DNA of 7,010 nt from an uncultured Treponema sp. (GTDB taxonomy: Bacteria > Spirochaetota > Spirochaetia > Treponematales > Treponemataceae), in the NCBI GenBank assembly GCA_937885475.1, contig CAKZZR010000084.1, positions 1 through 7,010 on the forward strand, in the 5' to 3' direction. How positions within the stretch are numbered: the stretch's first letter is position 1; each line of letters starts with the position of its first letter. The translations under genes and the position numbers were made by a program. This document shows positions 1-5,290 of this stretch, piece after piece. Under the pieces are notes generated by a model. The model had not been told where the DNA came from. It did no database searches and saw only the letters and a program-made list of their open reading frames with translations.

Positions 1-164
1 AGCAAAGATGAGTGTTTTTGAAAGCTGCAAATTCTCCCTTGCGTTATTTTTTTACGCTTCTGCTTGCAAAATTGATTTCCATACCTCAACCCCGCAAAAC
101 CAATTATAGCAAAATCCAAAAACTTGGTATATCATTTTACTACGAACAAAAGGGGGCTTTGCCT
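1..164. other. Non-coding leader upstream of the YgjV-like gene
   Basis: No convincing gene is visible. An ATG at 8 opens a 33-codon frame that ends at a TAG at 107-109 and resembles no family known to me. The reading frame of the downstream gene is open back to a GTG at 12, but the extra 51 residues do not look like part of the protein. A TATAGC hexamer (105-110) and a TATATC hexamer (128-133) could be -10 elements, but neither has a recognisable -35 at the right distance, so I do not call a promoter. The end of an upstream gene may lie just left of the window. Confidence 0.4.
151..156 (+). promoter_or_regulatory. Ribosome binding site that fixes the start at 165
   Basis: AGGGGG lies 8 bases before the ATG at 165. 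It is the only purine-rich Shine-Dalgarno-like stretch near any candidate start of this frame. It supports ATG 165 over the GTG at 12 and over the second ATG at 177, which would be about 20 bases away. Confidence 0.7.
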
Positions 165-785
165 ATGACTGCGGGAATGATAACAGAGCTTATTGGATAT
201 GCGGGGTCGCTGCTGGTGGTAATCTCAATGCTGATGTCATCAATCACAAGGCTGCGCATTGTAAACAGCGTGGGGTGCGTTGTTTTTACGGTCTACGCGC
301 TCATCATAAAATCGTACCCCACCGCCGCAATGCAGCTCTGCATCATTGTCATAAATGCGGTAAGCATGTACAAACTGTACCGAGGAAAGCATGTCTACAG
401 CGTAGTGCAAAGCTCCATTGACGCGCCGGAGGTACGGCATTTTTTGAGCGTATACCAAAACGACATGCAGAACTATTTTTCTATGGAACAGATGAACCAG
501 AACGCGCGCGACGTGTACCTTGTATTCTGCAAAGCGACCATTGCAGGCATTCTTATTGCAGAAAAAAGAACGGAGGACGTTGACAAAAAAAACGTGCTGG
601 ACGTACAGATTGACTACACCACCCCCGCATACCGCGACACGTCCGTAGGTCAGCAGCTCTACAAAAGGCTCGGCGCGCTTGGTATTCAGGCTTTGCATGC
701 CCGCACAGAACGCGAGGCGCACCGGAGATACCTTAAGCACATGGGCTTTGAAGAATCGGGAGGCGTATTTATAAAAGCTCTGTAA
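165..785 (+). CDS. YgjV-like membrane protein with C-terminal GNAT-like domain
   Basis: The product has 206 residues. The N-terminus carries three hydrophobic stretches at about residues 6-24, 34-49 and 53-70. The pattern of 'ELIGYAGSLL', a basic turn 'TRLR', then 'SYPTA' resembles the YgjV inner-membrane family. From about residue 85 the protein is soluble. It has a strand 'AGILIAE' (127-133), a strand and turn 'LDVQIDYTTPAYRD' (145-158), a helix after 'SVGQQLYKRL' and a closing 'YLKHMGFEE' (189-197), which resembles the last strand-helix unit of GNAT acetyltransferases. The acetyl-CoA loop (R/Q-x-x-G-x-G/A) is not clearly present, so catalytic activity is doubtful. The architecture of three helices plus a GNAT-like tail is one I recall from annotated YgjV-family proteins in spirochaetes and other anaerobes. 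Its function is unknown. It converges on the surface-protein operon and is probably unrelated to it. An A8 run (585-592) lies inside the gene without disrupting it. Confidence 0.9.
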   Translation: MTAGMITELIGYAGSLLVVISMLMSSITRLRIVNSVGCVVFTVYALIIKSYPTAAMQLCIIVINAVSMYKLYRGKHVYSVVQSSIDAPEVRHFLSVYQNDMQNYFSMEQMNQNARDVYLVFCKATIAGILIAEKRTEDVDKKNVLDVQIDYTTPAYRDTSVGQQLYKRLGALGIQALHARTEREAHRRYLKHMGFEESGGVFIKAL

Positions 786-796
786 AAATGCAAAAG

Positions 797-817
797 GCGC
801 CCCTAACATTACGGCGC
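797..817 (-). terminator. Possible weak terminator of the minus-strand operon
   Basis: On the minus strand, GCGCC and GGCGC can pair in a 5-bp GC-only stem with an 11-base loop. The stem spans the TAA stop of the lipoprotein gene and is followed by CTTTTGCATTTTT. The stem is short and the T-run is interrupted, so this is a tentative call. No better terminator exists in the 23-bp convergent gap, and the plus-strand gene has no terminator of its own here. Confidence 0.3.
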
Positions 818-3283
818 AGAACTGGACAAAAGCTTTCCTTCCGTGCTGATAGTCCAATGATTTCCGGCAAGGTCATCAAGCACGGCAAATTTATCGCAAA
901 CTGCCGCAAGCGTAAGCGAGGACGGAGCTTCGGGAGCAAGGGCAAGAACCTGCGTCAGGTTCTGATAGTTACTGAATGCAAGATGAGCAATCGGAGCCGC
1001 TTGGGTTAAAGCAGAAGTAACATAAATCAAAGGAAAATCAAACAGAAAGATATCATTGTCCGAAGAAAAAATCGTGCTGCCCCCTACATATACAGAGGCT
1101 GTAGAGCGGATGCCGGCACCTTGGGCGGCTGTATTGTTACGTACAGCACAGTCTTGCAGAATGGTAGTGCATGTATTGAAGATGCCGCCCCCCTGCTTTC
1201 CATTGGTTTTAAGCTCATTTTCTTCAAATGTACAAGAATAAAAAGCAACCTGCCCAGAAGAAGAACAGTAGGCTCCGCCGCCGTTTCCTTCTGTCACTGA
1301 ATTTTTATCAATGCTGACAGAGGTGAACGTATAAGATATTCCGTTTTCTGCAACTATATATATTCCACCTCCGTTACCGGCCTGCACTTCATTTTCAGAA
1401 ATAGAACCGCCTGTTATGCTGACTTCTGTGATATTACTTCCAGAAGCATACAGTCCGGCTCCATCTCCATAGGCAAAGTTTTCGTTAAGAATCATGGAAT
1501 GTGCCGTCAATTTTCCGGAAGAAAAGAAAATACCGCCCCCGGCAATACAGTCAGAACTAGTTGAGAGCGTATTATCAATGATTGAGGAGTCATCTATATT
1601 CAGCTCTCCGCCGCTGGCTGGTTCAAAGCAAATTCCAGCCCCAGAGAAATATGCTGTATTTCCTTCGATAACTGAATCAACTATTGACAACCTACAATTT
1701 GCGCCGGTTACCATGATACCACCGCCCGATTTTTCTGTGTAATTGGAAGTTATGAAGCCTTCGGAAATGGTTATTGTGCAATCTGAACCTCTTATCAAAA
1801 TTCCAGCGCCACCTTCCGGCGTAGAACTTGAACCAAAATTATCTGAAACATGGGTTCTCCTAATCGTAGCAGAAGCCCCTGTCTGCCCCACAAGAATCCC
1901 CCGCATACCCCCATTGATATACAAACCGTCCAACGTAACAGGAACGGTCGTATTCAATGTCAGCACTGTATCAGAAGTGTTGCCTTGTAAAACATCATAA
2001 GGCTTTCCATGCTCGTCAAGCCCCTCGCTCTGTCCTTCAATCGTAAGCGAGGCGGCAGAAAGCGTGGAAATTGTAGTGCTGCCGTTTATGCTGCCTGTTA
2101 CCGCAATGCGCCAGTCATAGGAAGAAAGGGATTCCGCAGCAGAAAGGGTGTTCACCTTTTGAAGGGCCTCAGCAAGCGTAAAGAGCGCGTCTGATTCCGT
2201 CGTTCCTCTGTTGGAATCGCTTCCCACCGCGGAAACGTAGACGGTAAGCGGACACCATTTTGCGTAGAGTTTTTTGTTTGCGGCGGTGGTTGCCATATAC
2301 GCTGTAAAGGCAGGTCCTGAATAGTCAGAGGTCTCATACCAGCCGCAGAATGCAAACCATTCTCGCGCGGTCGGAGCGGGAAGCTGCACCGTCTGATTTT
2401 TCACGAAGGTTTGATAGGGAACCTCCGTTCCTGTTCCGTCCGCATTGCACAGCGTGAGCGTGTAACGCGTGTTCATCATTGCATCCGTAAGAATGAGCGG
2501 GCTTGACGCATTTGAGACGGTGCGCCCGGAGGCAATGTACACAGCCTCCGGAATCACCGTTTCTGACCCAGCGGAATTGGTAAGCGTTATATAGCAGATA
2601 TAATAGCCGCGCGGAATGTCCTGCGCTTCATACAGGGCATTTATGGAGGTGCCGGACGGCGTAAGCATAAGCTTACCGCTTGAACTTGCGGTGGCGCTTC
2701 CTGCAAAGCTGACGCTTTCTGCGCCATATACGGAAGAAGAGCCGCCCACATCAGGAAGCGTCATAAGCTTTACGGCAACCTGGGACACGTCAGAAGAAGA
2801 AAGCGTGAACGCAAATGACACCCCGCCCTTTCCATCCGTCGGTTCTGCAAGGCTAAAGCTTAAAGCCGCTGAATCCGCCGCAATTGACTGCGATACGGTT
2901 TCTGACAGCATGGGAAGCATCGACGAAGCCATCCCCGCCGACGAATATGCGTACAGACTGAACGAATATGTTCCGCCTGCAAGATACAGCGTTTCCGCAA
3001 AAAACGAGGCGTAGGAAACCGCCGCCCCGCTTGACGGAAAGCGGCTATAGTTTGCTTCCGAGTTCTTTTTGTAGGCAAGCGAATAGAACAGGTTTTCTTT
3101 TATCAGCGCATCAGGAAGAAGGACGCGGGGAGTGCCGCCGTCGGTCGTAACGCTGATTTTTACCGCAAAAAGCTCTTCCGATGGTGCGGCTTTTTGCTCA
3201 GAAAGCGAGGCATTGCAGCCTGCGCACAGACTTATCACAAAACAAAGCCAGACGATGCCTAGTAAAAAACGGAATGCTCTCAT
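809..3283 (-). CDS. Surface lipoprotein with one Flg_new repeat and a long PMP-like beta-helix
   Basis: The product has 824 residues. The start at 3283 is chosen because AAGGAG lies 9 bases upstream and a lipoprotein signal peptide follows directly. The frame is open further back to 3484, but that part overlaps the upstream gene. The signal peptide ends in 'SLCAGC', with lipidated Cys23; the lipobox is loose, as is common in spirochaetes. Next come two beta-sandwich-like segments (about 40-265) carrying 'RVLLPD' and 'GTYSFSLY' (104-111). One Listeria-Bacteroides repeat (274-343) follows, with 'FCGWY' and 'LYAKW'. A beta-helix starts at 'VYVSAVGSD' (348) and has nine GG[GA][IL] rungs from 491 to 725, mostly with an Asn a few residues before each. 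A cap with 'NDIFLF' (743-748) leads to the end at 'HWTISTEGKL'. The protein is probably anchored in the outer membrane. Adhesion or antigen function is inferred from architecture only. Unlike its upstream paralogue it lacks a C-terminal Ig-like domain. Confidence 0.94.
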   Translation of the reverse strand: MRAFRFLLGIVWLCFVISLCAGCNASLSEQKAAPSEELFAVKISVTTDGGTPRVLLPDALIKENLFYSLAYKKNSEANYSRFPSSGAAVSYASFFAETLYLAGGTYSFSLYAYSSAGMASSMLPMLSETVSQSIAADSAALSFSLAEPTDGKGGVSFAFTLSSSDVSQVAVKLMTLPDVGGSSSVYGAESVSFAGSATASSSGKLMLTPSGTSINALYEAQDIPRGYYICYITLTNSAGSETVIPEAVYIASGRTVSNASSPLILTDAMMNTRYTLTLCNADGTGTEVPYQTFVKNQTVQLPAPTAREWFAFCGWYETSDYSGPAFTAYMATTAANKKLYAKWCPLTVYVSAVGSDSNRGTTESDALFTLAEALQKVNTLSAAESLSSYDWRIAVTGSINGSTTISTLSAASLTIEGQSEGLDEHGKPYDVLQGNTSDTVLTLNTTVPVTLDGLYINGGMRGILVGQTGASATIRRTHVSDNFGSSSTPEGGAGILIRGSDCTITISEGFITSNYTEKSGGGIMVTGANCRLSIVDSVIEGNTAYFSGAGICFEPASGGELNIDDSSIIDNTLSTSSDCIAGGGIFFSSGKLTAHSMILNENFAYGDGAGLYASGSNITEVSITGGSISENEVQAGNGGGIYIVAENGISYTFTSVSIDKNSVTEGNGGGAYCSSSGQVAFYSCTFEENELKTNGKQGGGIFNTCTTILQDCAVRNNTAAQGAGIRSTASVYVGGSTIFSSDNDIFLFDFPLIYVTSALTQAAPIAHLAFSNYQNLTQVLALAPEAPSSLTLAAVCDKFAVLDDLAGNHWTISTEGKLLSSSAP
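1109..1813 (-). repeat. Nine parallel beta-helix rungs (PMP-like GGGI repeats)
   Basis: The rungs are coded by residues 491-725 of the lipoprotein. The glycine cores begin at about residues 491, 520, 548, 582, 608, 638, 668, 698 and 722, so the spacing is 24-34 residues and exactly 30 in the three most regular steps. The working pattern is Asn, 4-12 residues, then G-G-[GA]-[ILA]. This resembles the FxxN/GGA[ILV] repeats of chlamydial polymorphic membrane proteins. The DNA copies are too diverged to align as exact repeats, so this is a protein-level repeat. Confidence 0.85.
2255..2464 (-). repeat. Single Listeria-Bacteroides (Flg_new) repeat within the lipoprotein
   Basis: Residues 274-343 show the family's shape: a first strand 'YTLTLCNADG', a central 'FCGWYETSDYSG', and a closing 'KKLYAKW'. 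It is the same module that is tandemly repeated in the first gene of the operon. It sits between the N-terminal segments and the beta-helix, at a point where the neighbouring paralogue has only a short linker. Confidence 0.85.
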
Positions 3284-3287
3284 ACTG

Positions 3288-5276
3288 CTAATCTCCTTGC
3301 TGAACGAAGAATGATGCGGTGGCGCTAGCCTGAACCGTGTCTTCTTTAGACGCAACCAGAATGACGGTATAGTTTCCGGTGCTGAATTTGCTTGCCGGAA
3401 CATAACAAGTATTCTCCGTGGTAGTTTCAGTAAGAACGCCCTCGTTTGTGCCGACCGACCACGTGTATTTGTCATACCCGGCATCGGAATTGAAGCGATA
3501 GGCTGGCACGCCCTGCGGACTTGTAGCGGAATAAGCAGCAGAAAGCGAAAGGAATCCTGAGCCGGAATACGTAGGCACGCTCATGGAAATTGTGCCCACA
3601 GAGTACGCCATATGCAGCGTTCCCGCGCTGTCAATAATCCACGTTTTTTCGTCTGCATTTCCGGCATTCTCTTTTGTAACGGCAAAATGCTGATAACAGG
3701 AGCCTACTGAAGAGCCGTCAAGCACAGCCTTGTCCTCGCTGTAGGTGTTGGGCGTAATGACCGCAACAATGCCGTCGGTACATTCAGCAGGCGGCGAAAC
3801 AATGCCGCTAAGAGTAATTGCAGTGTTGAATAAGAAGATATCGTTTTTACCGTCAGCGCCAGCAGGAATATAGGAAGAGCCGTCAATCAAGATTGTTGAG
3901 CCGGCTCCTGCATAAATCGCACCGCCCTTTCCGTCGCCTCCGGCGCTGTTTTCAGAAATAATGGCGTTATGTATGGTAAGAGAGCCTGTAGAAGCCACGT
4001 ATATTGCACCACCGCTTGCTGATGCGTGATTGTTGGTAACCACGGTACCGTCAGAAAGCGTTGCTTTTGCGCTATAACCAATGTAGATTGCACCGCCGGT
4101 CGCTTTTCCGTTCATAATCTTTATGTTTTGGAAGGTAACAGGGGGCGCACCGCTGTCAACCGAGGCGATTGGATTATACGTGTCAAAATTGCCGTCAAGT
4201 ATGTCCGTTGCAGCAGAGCTTCCCCTGATTGTAAGCGACTTTATGTTCAACTCACCATTGAGCGTCGCCGTTCCGACAACCCTTCCGCTTACGACAATCT
4301 CCCAGTCGTCCTTGCCGTCCTCGCAGGCGTAAGCCTTTATCAATTCAAGCGCACGGCTCATGCTTGCAACAGATTTTTCGGCAGTATGTCCGCTCTTTAA
4401 GTCATCGCCAGCTTCGCTTACGTACAGGATGGGCTTGTAAGTATTCACATGCTGCAAGGTCAATTCCCTGCGTACCGTAGTCGTCGGAAGAAGCACGATG
4501 ATATCCTCATATACGTTCATGAGGTCATCGTCAGCAGTGTACAGCTCAAAGCGAATGAAATATGTACCGCAGGGAACATCATATGCCCAATAACCAACCC
4601 AGCTAGTTCCGGTCTCCTTGTCCTGAGCAGGAAACCGTTCTGATGAATAACCAGAAAACAAATCCGCGCCATTGCTTTCTACTGTACGAAGAGAAATGTT
4701 TCCGTATTCAATGGTATCTCCCGGCCAATACAATTTTACATCAAAACTGGCAGTACCAGTCGTAACAAACGAGGTTATGAACGAAAGCGTGTTGTCGCCG
4801 TCAACAATAGTAACATTCGTACGAAAGCCTTCCTGATAAAGAACGTCAAAACGATACAGATACAACGAAAAGGAATAGGTTCCCGGCTCTAAGTCGAGCG
4901 TAGGATTTTCACGCAGGTCATCGACCGCATCAAAGCCACTGTATCGCGCATACCAGGTTTTGATGCACTGTTCCGCCCCCGAAGAATCTGTAACACAAAA
5001 ATCAATGGAGGTAACGTCAGCTTCCGTCGTGGGGTCTGGCAAAATAGTACGGCTTTCATTCTGCGCTCTAAGAAGCGCGTCTGCTCGTATGACGGAAACA
5101 GAAACATGAGCCGCATTCTTTTGCGCGGCACTGTCTGACACCGCCGAAGGTCGTATTTTCTGCTCTGCGCAGTCGTCAGAAGCAAGTGGTGAGCAAGACG
5201 CAAGTGCGAACAAACTTACAGAGAGCGTTAGCAGCAAGGATAGCACACAGACAAATGATTCATGCAATTTTTTCAT
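3288..5276 (-). CDS. Surface lipoprotein with short PMP-like beta-helix and C-terminal Ig-like domain
   Basis: The product has 662 residues. AGGAG lies 9 bases before the ATG. The signal peptide is a textbook lipoprotein leader: two Lys, a hydrophobic core and the lipobox 'LASC', with Cys28. A low-complexity Ser/Ala/Asp linker follows. Two beta-sandwich-like segments (about 57-275) carry 'RTILPD' and 'GTYSFSLY' (132-139) and match the downstream paralogue in order. The beta-helix entry begins at 'LYVSEAGDD' (284), with 'DWEIVVSG' and 'SLTIRGSS'. Only three GGAIY rungs are visible (394, 422, 451), then a cap with 'NDIFLF' (478-483) and 'TWIIDSAGTL'. The last ~100 residues, from 'GTISM' (561), form an Ig-like domain with 'YTWSVG' and 'GNYTVILV', shared with the upstream gene. 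It is predicted to be lipid-anchored and surface-exposed. Its ligand is unknown. Its TAG stop lies 4 bases before the next start. Confidence 0.95.
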   Translation of the reverse strand: MKKLHESFVCVLSLLLTLSVSLFALASCSPLASDDCAEQKIRPSAVSDSAAQKNAAHVSVSVIRADALLRAQNESRTILPDPTTEADVTSIDFCVTDSSGAEQCIKTWYARYSGFDAVDDLRENPTLDLEPGTYSFSLYLYRFDVLYQEGFRTNVTIVDGDNTLSFITSFVTTGTASFDVKLYWPGDTIEYGNISLRTVESNGADLFSGYSSERFPAQDKETGTSWVGYWAYDVPCGTYFIRFELYTADDDLMNVYEDIIVLLPTTTVRRELTLQHVNTYKPILYVSEAGDDLKSGHTAEKSVASMSRALELIKAYACEDGKDDWEIVVSGRVVGTATLNGELNIKSLTIRGSSAATDILDGNFDTYNPIASVDSGAPPVTFQNIKIMNGKATGGAIYIGYSAKATLSDGTVVTNNHASASGGAIYVASTGSLTIHNAIISENSAGGDGKGGAIYAGAGSTILIDGSSYIPAGADGKNDIFLFNTAITLSGIVSPPAECTDGIVAVITPNTYSEDKAVLDGSSVGSCYQHFAVTKENAGNADEKTWIIDSAGTLHMAYSVGTISMSVPTYSGSGFLSLSAAYSATSPQGVPAYRFNSDAGYDKYTWSVGTNEGVLTETTTENTCYVPASKFSTGNYTVILVASKEDTVQASATASFFVQQGD
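3293..3298 (-). promoter_or_regulatory. Ribosome binding site within the end of the previous gene
   Basis: AAGGAG on the minus strand lies 9 bases before the ATG at 3283 and inside the last codons of the upstream lipoprotein gene. A ribosome finishing at 3288 is next to the new start, so translational coupling is likely. The site also settles the start of the downstream gene against its longer open frame. Confidence 0.8.
3912..4097 (-). repeat. Three parallel beta-helix rungs (GGAIY repeats)
   Basis: Residues 394-455 of the shorter lipoprotein hold three copies of G-G-A-I-Y at 28- and 29-residue spacing. Each is preceded by an Asn-containing turn ('IMNGK', 'TNNHA', 'SENSA'). This is the canonical PMP-like form. 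The downstream paralogue has nine more diverged rungs in the same position. Confidence 0.85.
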
Positions 5277-5285
5277 TCACAGCCT

Positions 5286-5290
5286 CTCCT
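5286..5290 (-). promoter_or_regulatory. Ribosome binding site overlapping the stop of the previous gene
   Basis: AGGAG on the minus strand shares bases with the TAG stop at 5291-5289 of the upstream gene and lies 9 bases before the ATG at 5276. Together with the 12-bp gap, this supports co-transcription and coupling of the two genes. Confidence 0.8.

Noticed and set aside
8..109. Small 33-codon frame starting at ATG 8
   Set aside because: It has too little sequence upstream to judge an RBS, no recognisable product, and could be chance.
12..164. Upstream GTG start extending the YgjV-like protein by 51 residues
   Set aside because: The added segment has no family resemblance, and a good RBS precedes the ATG at 165.
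585..593. In-frame A-AAA-AAC slippery heptamer in the YgjV-like gene
   Set aside because: A -1 shift would meet a TGA at 611-613 after only a few codons, and no downstream stimulatory hairpin is evident. Probably just two Lys codons followed by Asn.
240..857. Long minus-strand frame of 205 codons opposite the YgjV-like gene
   Set aside because: It lies antisense to a gene with clear membrane helices and an RBS, overlaps the end of the lipoprotein gene, and its translation shows no recognisable family or signal.
809..1063. Autotransporter beta-barrel at the end of the PMP-like protein
   Set aside because: The sequence after the last rung is only ~100 residues and lacks alternating amphipathic strands and a terminal aromatic. 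The lipoprotein signal explains anchoring instead.
1109..1813. Regular ~85-90 base periodicity as a possible CRISPR or DNA repeat array
   Set aside because: The periodicity is in the protein (glycine rungs); the DNA copies are not identical and lie inside a long intact reading frame.
1494..2000. Plus-strand open frames opposite the long beta-helix
   Set aside because: They are shadows of the glycine- and serine-rich repeat: the reverse complement of GGN-rich codons yields Pro-rich frames ('IPPP', 'IPAP') with few stops. No RBS or family match is visible.
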